Part shown: positions 32,763 to 41,253 of the stretch, piece by piece | Layout of the letters: each line of letters starts with the position of its first letter | Position numbering within the stretch: position 1 is the first letter of the stretch | Assembly: GCA_014138725.1 (NCBI GenBank) | Contig: JACJID010000011.1 | Coordinates: forward strand, 1-64,000 | Direction: 5' to 3' | Source: Kutzneria viridogrisea | GTDB taxonomy: Bacteria > Actinomycetota > Actinomycetes > Mycobacteriales > Pseudonocardiaceae | Length of the DNA stretch: 64,000 bases | Translations under genes and position numbers: made by a program | Notes under the pieces: generated by a model | Database searches by the model: none | The model's input: the letters and a program-made list of their open reading frames with translations, nothing else | What the model was told of the DNA's origin: nothing

Positions 32763-33902
32763 TCAGTTCTTGTCGTTCTTGACCTCCGAGAGCCAGCCGC
32801 GCACGGCCCGGTCGCTGGGCAGCGGCCGCTGGGTGGGCTCGAAGTACCGCAGCACGTCACCGGAGGTGGGCAGTTCGTCCTGGCGCAGTGCCCAGGCCAG
32901 GACCTCTTCCCGCCCGACTTTCTCGCCGTCGGTGCTCCCCGGGTTCACCGGCGGGGCCGGGGGAGGCGGGGTGTCGCGCTGGGGCGGGGCGGCCGGTGCC
33001 GGACGGGGCGCGGGCTGCGGCGGCTCGACCACAGCAATCGGTGCGGGCGGGGCGGGCGGCGGCGGGAGGACTGGGGCCGGGGCGGGTCGGGCGTGCTCGG
33101 CCCGTCGCTTCTGCTCGCGGTCGAGCTCGGCCACCGCGTCCTCGTAGGCCTTCTTCTTGGTCTCGTAGTCCTTGGCGGCCAAGTGTTCGGCGACGGTGTG
33201 GGCGGTGAACCCGACCAGGGAGCCGCCACCGAACATCACCGCCAGGGCCCCGGAGATCGGCGCCCAGTGGATCACGTTGAGCGCAGTGGCGTAGAGGCAG
33301 ACGATCCAGGCGATGGTCGCCAGCATCTTCCAGGTGCCGTCCTCGTAGCGGCGCCGCAGTGCCGCCGTGCCGGAGCCGATCATGGTGATCTCGGCGAAGG
33401 CGGCGCCCATGGCCGCGGCCCCGTACCCGGCCCACTTGTAGTCGGGGGGCAGTGACTCCGCGATCAGGCCACCGAAGGAGGCGACCTGGCCGACCACGCC
33501 GACGCCCACCGACATCCAGTAGCCGACGCTGAGCGCTTTCTCCATCTTGAAGTGCTTGGGGTCCGGCTTGGTCGGCGGAGCGAGGACACGCTGCTCGCGC
33601 TGCACGATCACCTCAGGCTCGGGCAGCGGGGGCAGCGGGGTGGAGCTGGCCGGGGCCTGCGGTACGGGGAACGCGGTGGCCTCGGGGCCCGGTGCGACCA
33701 CCGCCGGTTGCGGCTGGGGCGCCACGGGGGCGGGGGGCTGGTCGGCATCGGCGGCAATGTCGCGCTCGATGGCGGTCGGGTCGATGTCGAGGTCTTGCGT
33801 GATCGCCTCGAACATCCGCTGGTCGTCGGGGTATTCGGCGTTGCGGGGGTCCACGGCGATCCTCTCTGGTCGGGTCCCAGCAGGGGCTTGATCGGGGGTC
33901 AT
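32763..33902 (-). CDS. SpdB/DUF2637-like transfer membrane protein, 379 aa
   Basis: A proline-rich N-terminus precedes four membrane helices (ALSVGYWMSVGVGVVGQVA, YGAAAMGAAFAEITMIGSG, MLATIAWIVCLYATALNV, SGALAVMFGGGSLVGF). A charged coiled segment (KKKAYEDAVAELDREQKRRA), a long Pro/Ala linker and a small C-terminal winged-helix-like end (GDVLRYFEPTQRPLPSDRAV) follow. The layout resembles the Spd (plasmid spread) membrane proteins with a DUF2637-type core. It would act at the membrane in spreading of transferred DNA; the identification is tentative. Confidence 0.6.
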   Translation of the reverse strand: MTPDQAPAGTRPERIAVDPRNAEYPDDQRMFEAITQDLDIDPTAIERDIAADADQPPAPVAPQPQPAVVAPGPEATAFPVPQAPASSTPLPPLPEPEVIVQREQRVLAPPTKPDPKHFKMEKALSVGYWMSVGVGVVGQVASFGGLIAESLPPDYKWAGYGAAAMGAAFAEITMIGSGTAALRRRYEDGTWKMLATIAWIVCLYATALNVIHWAPISGALAVMFGGGSLVGFTAHTVAEHLAAKDYETKKKAYEDAVAELDREQKRRAEHARPAPAPVLPPPPAPPAPIAVVEPPQPAPRPAPAAPPQRDTPPPPAPPVNPGSTDGEKVGREEVLAWALRQDELPTSGDVLRYFEPTQRPLPSDRAVRGWLSEVKNDKN

Positions 33903-33996
33903 GATCCGGGGACCGGGCGCGGGCACCACCAGCGGGTCAGGGCTGGGTGTGGTGCCCGTGCCCGAGCTCCGGAGCAGGGAAGGTCAGCAGGGGAGA

Positions 33997-34197
33997 TCAG
34001 TGCAGCGGGCGGACCTGCTGGAGGTTGGCCAGCCCGTCCCACAGCTGGGCCTGCCGGTCGACCGGGTCGGCGCCGTGCGGCGCGTCCGTGGGCTGGTTGT
34101 GCAGGGCCTTCTCGGTGGTGGCGATCTCGGCGCACAGGCTGCGACGCACCTGGCGGCCGAGGCTGATGACGACGTCGGCATCGGTGATCATCACCAT
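33997..34197 (-). CDS. Small hypothetical protein, 66 aa
   Basis: AAGGGG three bases before ATG supports the start (MVMITDADVVISLGRQVRR). It is helical and soluble. It is the first gene of the leftward transfer block after a 550-bp gap. The family is unknown. Confidence 0.55.
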   Translation of the reverse strand: MVMITDADVVISLGRQVRRSLCAEIATTEKALHNQPTDAPHGADPVDRQAQLWDGLANLQQVRPLH

Positions 34198-34752
34198 GTT
34201 CCCCTTCCGGTGGTTGTGGTCTCCCGCAGACCCGCACCCGAACCACCAGAACGACCATAACGGGCGGTGCTGGTGACGCGTGGTGCGGGACCGGCAAGCC
34301 ACAGAGCAGCGGCTTGAAAGGGGGCAAAGACGTGGTGCCCGCCGACACGAGGTGTCGGCGGTGCCTCCGGTGACCGGGGAGGCGTGCGGGGTGCTCTTTC
34401 TCAGCCGTGTGCTGGGCGGGATTCCACTCCCGCCCCGGATGTGAGCCGTGTTCCCCAGCTCAGGGGAACACGCAGAGCACCGGTGCTCTTGCGGGGGCAG
34501 CCTCCACCGTGGATCTCCCAACCGCGGCTCGCCGAGATGCAAGCTCTCCGTGGGCCGTGAGGCCCCAGTCGCACGGTCAGGGGTGCGGGCTTTACTACCC
34601 CTTTTCGGTTGTCAAGGAACAAAGGCTGGCGTTGGCCAGGCCCCAGGGATCGGGGCTGGTCCAGCGGCCTGGGCAACACACCGGCGGTCGGGGTGGCGAC
34701 GGTGTGTTCCCCCGGTGCTGGCACCGGATGGAGCGCGCGCTGACCTGGGGGG
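34198..34752. other. Gene-free structured region upstream of the transfer block
   Basis: No credible gene is visible in 555 bp. It contains two perfect hairpins: CCGCCGACAC/GTGTCGGCGG at 34339-34361 and GTGTTCCCC/GGGGAACAC at 34448-34471. An AT-richer patch at 34595-34615 (CCCCTTTTCGGTTGTCAAGG) may be the promoter of the transfer genes. Confidence 0.5.
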
Positions 34753-35061
34753 TTAGGCAGCGCAGCGCGTGGTCTGTGTGGTCCGGGGAACGAGCTGGTC
34801 GGCCGGGATCGGCAGGCGCAGCACCGGGGTCGGCGCGACACCGGCCAGGGCGCGGTAGGCGTGGATCTCCTCGATCGACAGCACCGAGCGGCAGTAGTCC
34901 TCGGCCAGCAGGTCCAGCGCCGCCTCGCCGAAGCAGTTCTCGATCCACAGCGAGTCGAGCAACGCGACGTCCAGCTCGTCGTCCTCGGCGGGGGCGCTGA
35001 ACTCGGCCTCGACCAACGCCTTGAACTCCCACTCGTCGCTGTGCTGCTGGCTGCCGCGCAT
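34753..35061 (-). CDS. Hypothetical acidic protein, 102 aa
   Basis: It begins MRGSQQHSDEWEFKALVEAE and is acidic and helical in the first 75 residues (AALDLLAEDYCRSVLSIEEI). GGAGGACGAG precedes the ATG. It is divergent from the GntR gene and shares the operator palindrome between them, so it is probably regulated by that repressor. Confidence 0.6.
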   Translation of the reverse strand: MRGSQQHSDEWEFKALVEAEFSAPAEDDELDVALLDSLWIENCFGEAALDLLAEDYCRSVLSIEEIHAYRALAGVAPTPVLRLPIPADQLVPRTTQTTRCAA

Positions 35062-35114
35062 CTCGTCCTCCGGTCCGTGTGGTGCCTGTTCGACCAGTTA
35101 CCCGGTTCGAGTAT

Positions 35115-35148
35115 CTCGTGTAGCTTGTGTATTCACAAGCTACACGAG
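35115..35148. promoter_or_regulatory. 34-bp operator palindrome of the GntR regulator
   Basis: CTCGTGTAGCTTGTG and its exact complement are separated by TATT, between the divergent gene at 34753 and the GntR gene. A related half-site (TGCACAAGCT) occurs at about 35190. This is a likely repressor binding site controlling both directions. Confidence 0.75.
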
Positions 35149-35240
35149 GCCATGCGTTGGTTGTCAAGAGAAAGTTGAGGTGCTTGGGTATGCACAAGCT
35201 CAGCCGCAGGCGCAGAGGCCATCACGAGGGAGGCAACTGG

Positions 35241-36065
35241 GTGCCACTACATGAGTACGAGCGGGTGGCCGCCGAGTTGCGGACCGACATCCTGGCCGAC
35301 CGCTACCCGGTCGGAACCCGTCTACCAGCCATGACCGAGCTGATGACCCGGTTCGCGGTCTCACAGATCACAGTGCGCAAGGCCATCGGCGAGCTGCAGA
35401 AGCAGGGCCTGGTCTACACCGGCTACCTCGACGGCCTGCGCGGCGTGATCGTCCGCAGCCGAGGCCGGGTGCCGCATTACCCGACCGACTCGCTGCGTGC
35501 CCTGCGCTCCGACTTCACGCCGTCCAAGCGGGACTCGTTCACCACGTCCGTGATCAAGGCCGGGCGCGAACCGGGCAAGAAGTTCACGATGAAGATCGCC
35601 GCGCCCCCAGCCGACATCGCCGCGCTGCTCGGCGTCGACCCTGGCGCTCTCGTCGTCCAGCGCACCATCTACCAGCTGCTCGACGGCGAGCCCTGGTCCC
35701 GGGAGACCTCCTACTTCCCAACCGACCTCGCGGCCGAGACCGGCGTGGACTCCTCCAGCGACATCGCCGAGGGCACCATGCGCAGGCTGCGCGACCGCGG
35801 CGTAATCGAGGCGGCCTGGACCGACGTCATCACCGACGAGACCGCCAGCCCGGAAGACGCCGTCGACCTGTCGATCGCCGTGGGCTCCCCGCTGCTGGTG
35901 CAGACCCGGATCGCCGCGACCGAGGACCGGATCACCCGCGTGGTCCGCACCGTCCGGCTCGGCGGCCGCAGTGAGCTGCTGTTCGAGTACGGCCCCGACA
36001 ACGCCCTGGCCCTGATCCAGCAGGCGCACAAGCGCGCCCACAGCCGCCCCCAGGAGAACACGTGA
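35241..36065 (+). CDS. GntR/UTRA-type regulator (KorSA-like), 274 aa
   Basis: An N-terminal GntR winged helix (YERVAAELRTDILADRYPVG, MTRFAVSQITVRKAIGELQK) is followed by a UTRA-like effector domain (ALVVQRTIYQLLDGEPWSRE, DITDETASPEDAV-like segment, ELLFEYGPDN at the end). KorSA of pSAM2 is of this family and represses transfer and replication genes. GTG is set by GGGAGG; the frame is open further upstream across the operator. Its stop overlaps the acetyltransferase start. Confidence 0.85.
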   Translation: MPLHEYERVAAELRTDILADRYPVGTRLPAMTELMTRFAVSQITVRKAIGELQKQGLVYTGYLDGLRGVIVRSRGRVPHYPTDSLRALRSDFTPSKRDSFTTSVIKAGREPGKKFTMKIAAPPADIAALLGVDPGALVVQRTIYQLLDGEPWSRETSYFPTDLAAETGVDSSSDIAEGTMRRLRDRGVIEAAWTDVITDETASPEDAVDLSIAVGSPLLVQTRIAATEDRITRVVRTVRLGGRSELLFEYGPDNALALIQQAHKRAHSRPQENT

Positions 36066-36940
36066 TCATCCGGCAGGCCGTCGCCGAGGATGCCAGCGCC
36101 ATCCTCGACCTGCGACGTGAGCGCCGCCAGTGGCTACAGGAACGCGGCTCCGACCAGTGGAGCGTGGGCCTGACCGAGGACGGCTTCCTCGACCGGGTCT
36201 CCCAGTCGATCAACGATGGGGCGACGTGGGTCGCTGTCGATGACAACGGCCAGGTCCTCGCCTGCATCGCGATCGACCAGTGGACCAACCCTGGTCTGTG
36301 GTCGGACAAGGAGCTCGCCGAGGCGGTCATCGTGCACCGCATGATCACCCGGCGTTCAGCCGCCGGCCGCGGCATCGGCGACATGCTGCTGGAGCACGCC
36401 AACCGGATCGCGATCGCATCTGGACGCAGGTGGATCCGGCTCGACGCCTGGACCACCAACACCGGCCTGCACCGCTACTACCTGGACCGCGGGTTCCGGT
36501 ACGTCCGGACCGGGCCCAACATCAGCACCTCCACCGCGCTGTTCGAACGCGAGGCGGCCGTGACGGTGGCCAGCACCGTGCAACAGGTCCTGGGAGCGGG
36601 GGCCGGGCTAGCTGGTGACCTCGCCGGGAACACCCTGCCGCCGCAGCACATCCACGTGATCGACGACCTCATCGTCCAGCGTCCCCCGGCTCTGGGCGAG
36701 GACCCCTCGTTGGAGATCAGCCCCGACACCACCTGGCGCTTGTGGTGGGAACAGGACGCCTGGCGGATCGCGCGCCCGGGGACCGGCGGCCGCACCGAGC
36801 GAGCTGACCGCGACCTGGGCGCCTTCTGCCAGGTGCTCGCGTGGCCGTCCATGCCGGTGCTGGACCAGTCCAGCGAGTACCTGCTGCGCCACCGCGACAG
36901 CGACACCTGCCAGGCCGAGCTGGTCGTCGCCACGCCATAG
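36062..36940 (+). CDS. GNAT acetyltransferase with extra C-terminal domain, 292 aa
   Basis: Residues 1-165 are a GNAT fold: MIIRQAVAEDASAILDLRRE, the acetyl-CoA loop region RRSAAGRGIGDMLLEHA, and LHRYYLDRGFRYVRTGP. Residues 170-292 form an extra, unrelated domain (TTWRLWWEQDAWRIARPG) of unknown role. GTG overlaps the GntR stop, so the two are coupled. The substrate is unknown. A textbook terminator follows. Confidence 0.8.
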   Translation: MIIRQAVAEDASAILDLRRERRQWLQERGSDQWSVGLTEDGFLDRVSQSINDGATWVAVDDNGQVLACIAIDQWTNPGLWSDKELAEAVIVHRMITRRSAAGRGIGDMLLEHANRIAIASGRRWIRLDAWTTNTGLHRYYLDRGFRYVRTGPNISTSTALFEREAAVTVASTVQQVLGAGAGLAGDLAGNTLPPQHIHVIDDLIVQRPPALGEDPSLEISPDTTWRLWWEQDAWRIARPGTGGRTERADRDLGAFCQVLAWPSMPVLDQSSEYLLRHRDSDTCQAELVVATP

Positions 36941-36962
36941 AACCAGCACCTACGCCGCCGGG

Positions 36963-37004
36963 GAGGGTGGTGACCAGCTTTGCGCTGGTCACCACCCTCT
37001 TTTT
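36963..37004 (+). terminator. Intrinsic terminator with U tract
   Basis: A perfect 16-bp stem (GAGGGTGGTGACCAGC with its complement) is followed by TTTTT, one of the few classic rho-independent terminators in this window. Confidence 0.9.
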
Positions 37005-37094
37005 GGCTTCCACTGTGGAGTTCTCAAAGAGCAGGTGCAGCGCCACATCGAGTCACTTTCATAACTTGAGTTAGTGACTCACTTGCGGCATGAC

Positions 37095-37988
37095 TCAGGA
37101 CCAAGGGGACGTCACAGCAACCTCCTGGAGGAAGGTGGCAAGTTGGTCGCCGGTGATCGCGATCTTCGCGAGTTCGTCGTAGTGCTGGGCGTAGCCGGTG
37201 ATTTCCTCGGTGGACCGGATGGTCAAGCCTCGGGTCACGGTCTCCACCAAGACGATCGCGTCATCGTCGACAGCGGGGTCTCCCAGCACGGCGAAGCCGT
37301 GGTAGATGTGCGTGGTTTCCTTGGCGGAGAAGGGAATCACCCCGAACTCCACATTGGACAGTCTGGCGACTTCCAGCACGCGGTCGATCTGCTCGATCAT
37401 GTCGTCGCGAGGAAGCAGGCTGCGGCGGAACGCGGTCTCGGTACACAGCAGCTTGAACGTCTTGTCGGAGTTCCCCAACGCCTCTTGCCTGGTCAACCGC
37501 TCTATGACCGCACCTTCGTTGTCCTGTTCGACATCGGCCTGCTCAGCGTCGGGGACTTGGTGCTGGCCGAGCTTGAACATGACCTCGGCGTAGGCCTGCG
37601 TCTGCGCCAGGCCAGGGATGACGTCCATGCCGAACAGCCGGATCACCGAGGCGCCGGCCTCCTTGCGACCGATCTCGGCTTGGACTCGGCGACGGCCGGG
37701 CGCGACTTCGCGGCGCCACTCGGTCAGCTGCAGCCCTGCCTTCCTAGCCAGGTCGACCAGATGCCTGCGCACCTCAGCGGGGGCGGAGAGCTCGTGCGCC
37801 CATTGCTCGACCTCGTCGGGCTTGGGCAGGGTGGCGCCGCGGCTGATCCGGCTGACCTTCGACTGTGACCAGCCCAGGCGTACGGCGAGGTGGTGCGTGC
37901 TGACGCCTTGGTCCTGGTGCAGGGCCCGAAGACCGGCGGCGAGTTCTCGCCGCCGGTCTTCGTGGATCCGATCGTCGTGGATACTCAC
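37095..37988 (-). CDS. XRE regulator with DUF5753 domain, 297 aa
   Basis: The HTH (THHLAVRLGWSQSKVSRISR) is followed by the conserved core of DUF5753 (GMDVIPGLAQTQAYAEVMF, RRSLLPRDDMIEQIDRVLE, FGVIPFSAKETTHIYHGFAV). Such proteins are common actinobacterial regulators, often paired with small DUF397-type or other partners. Its start overlaps the stop of the DUF6879 gene, giving a three-gene leftward operon. Confidence 0.85.
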   Translation of the reverse strand: MSIHDDRIHEDRRRELAAGLRALHQDQGVSTHHLAVRLGWSQSKVSRISRGATLPKPDEVEQWAHELSAPAEVRRHLVDLARKAGLQLTEWRREVAPGRRRVQAEIGRKEAGASVIRLFGMDVIPGLAQTQAYAEVMFKLGQHQVPDAEQADVEQDNEGAVIERLTRQEALGNSDKTFKLLCTETAFRRSLLPRDDMIEQIDRVLEVARLSNVEFGVIPFSAKETTHIYHGFAVLGDPAVDDDAIVLVETVTRGLTIRSTEEITGYAQHYDELAKIAITGDQLATFLQEVAVTSPWS

Positions 37989-38512
37989 GCGATCAGCCGG
38001 GGTTCGTTGCGGTTCAGGAACTCGGCCAGCGGGACGGCGTGGCGAATCGCGATCGAGCGCAGCCCCAGGTAATGCCTGGTGTCGGTGACATGCTCGGGGC
38101 GCACGAAGCGCCCGTCCTCGTCGTAGATCATCCGCACCACGATCTCGTTGTCGAAGATCCAGAAGTCGTCACGCAGCTCGACCAGCTCAGCAGACCAGGC
38201 TCGGTCGGCGATGTAGATGTCCTCGCCCGCCGCGGCGTTGGCTTGGTATCCGTGCAGCTCATAGGTGCTGTAGTCGGTCAGCGGGTAGTCGACGATGCGT
38301 GCACGCCACCAGTGCACGCCGGTTGCGGTGGTGTCGCGAATGTGCTGGAGCCAGGGGTCATTCTCGACCGTGAGCAGGGTGCGGTTGCCTCGCTGCCAGG
38401 CGGCGAAGTCCTCAGCCTCCTCGTCGACGAGGTAGGTCGGCAGGGTCTCCAGCCGGAACTGGTCGGTTGCGGTAGCACCGATGCGCCCGAGTTCAGCGAG
38501 GTCCATGATCAT
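37985..38512 (-). CDS. DUF6879-like protein, 175 aa
   Basis: The opening FRLETLPTYLVDEEAEDFAA and the following WWRARIVDYPLTDYSTYELHG match the DUF6879 proteins found beside XRE regulators in actinobacteria. It is soluble. The ATG overlaps the upstream stop (ATGA). It probably works with the XRE protein as a regulatory partner. Confidence 0.75.
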   Translation of the reverse strand: MIMDLAELGRIGATATDQFRLETLPTYLVDEEAEDFAAWQRGNRTLLTVENDPWLQHIRDTTATGVHWWRARIVDYPLTDYSTYELHGYQANAAAGEDIYIADRAWSAELVELRDDFWIFDNEIVVRMIYDEDGRFVRPEHVTDTRHYLGLRSIAIRHAVPLAEFLNRNEPRLIA

Positions 38513-38703
38513 CCGATCTTGGCATCCGCGACGACCTGCCGCTTGATCCGGATGGCGATCTCGCCCTCGGCCATGGGCACGGTCTCGTTTGGCACTTGGT
38601 GTCCGACCACGACGAGGTACTCCGGGTCGGTGTCGTCCTCCCAGACCGAGGGACAGGTGTAGGCCGCCTTGCACATCTGGTCCACGGACAGTCGTCGCAA
38701 CAT
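38509..38703 (-). CDS. Small partner protein of the XRE/DUF6879 operon, 64 aa
   Basis: It begins MLRRLSVDQMCKAAYTCPSV and has a beta-rich centre (EYLVVVGHQVPNETVPMAEG). GGAAGGA precedes the ATG. Proteins of this size often open XRE/DUF6879 operons; the operon overlaps support function together. Confidence 0.65.
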   Translation of the reverse strand: MLRRLSVDQMCKAAYTCPSVWEDDTDPEYLVVVGHQVPNETVPMAEGEIAIRIKRQVVADAKIG

Positions 38704-38826
38704 GCCAGTCCTTCCGGGCCGAGTCGTTCTCACAGCATCAAGCACTGACTCGTGGCCGTCAAGACCAGCTGCCGTGCCGCAGAACAGCGGGGGCGGCAAC
38801 CCGAACACTGGTTAGGGTGCCCGGTT

Positions 38827-39141
38827 GTGGACACCCCAGAACCGAACATGATCATCGCTGGCTACGCCCGGCTGTTCGGGAGCCTGCTCGACGACAAGGT
38901 GCTCTCCGAGCTGCGGCAGGTCGGCGACTCACCCGACAACATCTGGGCAGCGATCTTCATCTATGACCTCAACGACGACGGCACCCGCACCAAGTGGACC
39001 TTGATGACCGCCGACCACCGCTACGCCGAGATGCTCGCGCAGGAAGTCGGCCGGATCGAGTTGTCCACGACTCTCGTACGGGAGCGTTTTCCGGCGTTCC
39101 AGCGTGGCTGGGTCATCGATGACGAGGCACCCAACCAGTAG
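38827..39141 (+). CDS. Hypothetical protein, 104 aa
   Basis: A soluble alpha/beta protein (IIAGYARLFGSLLDDKVLSE, WAAIFIYDLNDDGTRTKWTL). The GTG start has a weak ribosome site. It is divergent from the XRE operon. No family is recognised. Confidence 0.55.
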   Translation: MDTPEPNMIIAGYARLFGSLLDDKVLSELRQVGDSPDNIWAAIFIYDLNDDGTRTKWTLMTADHRYAEMLAQEVGRIELSTTLVRERFPAFQRGWVIDDEAPNQ

Positions 39142-39256
39142 CAGCTCGGACAGCCTCACCACGAAGCAGCGACACGCCGGGCGACCACGCACGACTGGCA
39201 AACAGGACCATTTTGGGTATATTGATCGCCCAGATGGAGATCACCGGGAGCCGAGC

Positions 39257-39478
39257 ATGACGACGATCAGCACGCACCAGCTCAAGCAGCACGCTGGCGT
39301 CCTTCGCCGAACGATGCTTGACGGCAAAGAGTTGGCGATCACGTTCCACTCCAAGCTCATTGGGGTGTTGGTCCCTCATGATCGACTGGAGCAGGAGCGA
39401 GCCGAGCTGCAGCAGCTACGGAAGCTCGCCGCCGAACACGGCCTGACCATTCAGGCCGGGGAGGTGCCAGCAACGTGA
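39257..39478 (+). CDS. Phd/YefM-like antitoxin, 73 aa
   Basis: It begins MTTISTHQLKQHAGVLRRTM, then KELAITFHSKLIGVLVPHDR, the usual DNA-binding half of Phd/YefM antitoxins, with a charged helical end. A TATATT -10-like box lies about 40 bp upstream. No toxin gene is adjacent, so it may be orphaned or act as a stand-alone regulator or counter-toxin. Confidence 0.7.
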   Translation: MTTISTHQLKQHAGVLRRTMLDGKELAITFHSKLIGVLVPHDRLEQERAELQQLRKLAAEHGLTIQAGEVPAT

Positions 39479-39813
39479 TCTGACGACGATCCTTGCGTGG
39501 TGCACGTTGACTGGCGACTCGTGGCCGGGCTGACCGGCCAGATCATCAGAGAACTGCCCACGCACATGACCTCAGACAGCAGAAGACCCCCGCCCCATGA
39601 CTTTGGCCGGTCGGTGGCGAGGGACTTCTGAAATGTGCGAGTGGAGACCACTCCGCCCGCTCCTGATGCTACAGCACGGGTCGCGAAACTACAGATTTTC
39701 GAGGCGGCTGTCACCAGACGGATCGGGTTCAGGGTGTGCTCCACATGATCAACCAGGAGCGCTCGGACCATGCACCGCAACACAGCCTCTCCGGCCCTGG
39801 CCGGTGAGGCTCG
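39479..39813. other. Intergenic region before the replication gene
   Basis: 335 bp without a convincing gene. It probably carries the promoter of the replication module; no strong hairpin or repeat is seen. Confidence 0.45.
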
Positions 39814-41229
39814 ATGACCGCGACCCGCACGAAGCCACCAGTGGCTATTGCAGCAGATGAGGACGCACGCGGTCCTTTCACCATCGGTCTGACGTCGGCG
39901 ACGAACGTAGGGTTGTCGCCGCGCTGGGTCCAGTACAGCGGCGTGTCACCGCACGCGCGTGCGGCCGCGGAAGTTCTGGCCGACATGGCCACGATGCACA
40001 CCAGCGGGGATCAGGCCCCGACCCTGGACCGCGAACGGGTGGCCTACCACGTCGGGATTGGTCGCGCGGACAAGCTCGCCCCCGTGCTGGACGAGCTGGT
40101 CGCGATCGGGTTCCTGACGATCTACAGCGGCGGGGTCGACCCGATAACCGGCAAGCGCCGCCAACGTCGAGACAGCCAGGGTCGGCCCATCCCGGACCGG
40201 TTCTCGATCACTCTGCACCCGCCCGTTGGCTACGTCGGGCCATCCAACCTAACCGAGGCCGACATCGAGTTCGCCTGCGATCGTGATGCGGCGTACGAGG
40301 CCGCGAAGGACGCCGGAAAGCGCGTCCGTGCGGGCAACATCACCATCCATCGAACCTCGGTCGGCCGCCACATAAAGCCGCAGGTCAGCCCTGACACCCA
40401 GATCCGGGGTCAGGCTGCCGGAGCTGACCCCGGAATCGGGGGTCAGCTCACGTTTCCGCAGGTCAGCCCTGACACCCAGATCCGGGGTCAGGCTGCCGGA
40501 GCTGACCCCGGAATCGGGGGTCAGCTCACGTTTCCGCAGGTCAGCCCTGACACCCAGATCCGGGGTCACCTTCAGATTGATCGATCTTCGATCTCTGAAA
40601 GAGAGATCGAAGGATCGATCGAGCCCGTGCCGGGCGGGGCGGCACAGCCGCCCGCCACGGGCAAGGACGAGGCGCTGCTCGCGCAGGTGCGCCGGTTGGT
40701 CGCGCGGATCCCGTGGGCACCGTGGGCAAAGCGGCAGGAAGTCCAGTACCAGTTCAACTTGATGGACGCTCGCCTGGTCGCTGAGCCGATCTACGCGGCC
40801 ATCGCCGCGAACCGGCTGACCATCGAGCAGGCCGAGCTGATCGGCCCCGCCGCCCTCAACGAGGTAACCCGGTCAGCCAAGCCCGCGGACTACGTGGCCT
40901 CGGCGTTCGGCGTGCACCTGGACAAGTGGCTCGACCGGATCACCCCGGTGCTCCCGGAGGAGGATCTGCTGCCGCTGCCCGGTGTCCCGGCTGCGGCGCC
41001 CAGTGGACCTGGCCGCGACAAGCGGCAGGGACCTCGCCCAGCAACCACTGAGCCCGACGGCGGCGAGGAGCCCAAGCGCGTTCTACCGGCCTGCGCGACC
41101 TGCCGCGCTGAGGAAAACGAGCACTACCCGTCGGCTCGCACGGTCACCGGCGCGGATGGCCGTGAGGTGCCCTGTCCCGACTGCGACGCCCTCGGCCTGT
41201 GCCGCCCCATCGGCAAGTCGGCCCGCTGA
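39814..41229 (+). CDS. Replication initiator (O-like) carrying internal iterons, 471 aa
   Basis: The N-terminal domain (PHARAAAEVLADMATMHTS, ERVAYHVGIGRADKLAPVLD) is a winged helix like phage replication initiators. The centre contains 2.4 copies of a 26-residue repeat (QVSPDTQIRGQAAGADPGIG...) produced by 78-bp direct repeats. A helical C-terminal region (PWAPWAKRQEVQYQFNLMDA) and a four-cysteine zinc-like end (CATCRAEE then CPDCDALG) follow. The next gene is DnaB. As with lambda O, the origin probably lies inside the gene; the protein binds it and recruits helicase. Confidence 0.75.
   Translation: MTATRTKPPVAIAADEDARGPFTIGLTSATNVGLSPRWVQYSGVSPHARAAAEVLADMATMHTSGDQAPTLDRERVAYHVGIGRADKLAPVLDELVAIGFLTIYSGGVDPITGKRRQRRDSQGRPIPDRFSITLHPPVGYVGPSNLTEADIEFACDRDAAYEAAKDAGKRVRAGNITIHRTSVGRHIKPQVSPDTQIRGQAAGADPGIGGQLTFPQVSPDTQIRGQAAGADPGIGGQLTFPQVSPDTQIRGHLQIDRSSISEREIEGSIEPVPGGAAQPPATGKDEALLAQVRRLVARIPWAPWAKRQEVQYQFNLMDARLVAEPIYAAIAANRLTIEQAELIGPAALNEVTRSAKPADYVASAFGVHLDKWLDRITPVLPEEDLLPLPGVPAAAPSGPGRDKRQGPRPATTEPDGGEEPKRVLPACATCRAEENEHYPSARTVTGADGREVPCPDCDALGLCRPIGKSAR
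40381..40568. repeat. Direct repeats (iterons) inside the replication gene
   Basis: Two exact 78-bp units (from 40381 and 40459) are followed by a 32-bp partial unit (from 40537). Each unit contains nested GGTCAG/CTGACC motifs, including GGGGTCAG and CTGACCCC as inverted pairs. An array of this type is expected for an initiator-binding origin. Confidence 0.85.
40575..40622. promoter_or_regulatory. AT-richer inverted repeat beside the iterons (possible unwinding site)
   Basis: Immediately after the iterons a near-perfect inverted repeat occurs (GATCGATCTTCGATCTCT with a one-base bulge in its partner) in a locally AT-rich patch. Its place matches the unwinding element next to lambda-type iterons. 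Confidence 0.5.
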
Positions 41230-41253
41230 CCTGGACGAAGTGGAGACCCCAAC

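Noticed and set aside
34401-34841. Possible genes in the 34.2-34.75 kb gap
   Set aside because: Arg/Pro/Ser-rich composition, no ribosome sites, and hairpins interrupt the region.
40381-40568. CRISPR array
   Set aside because: The repeats are contiguous, 78 bp long, in frame within a gene and have no spacers.
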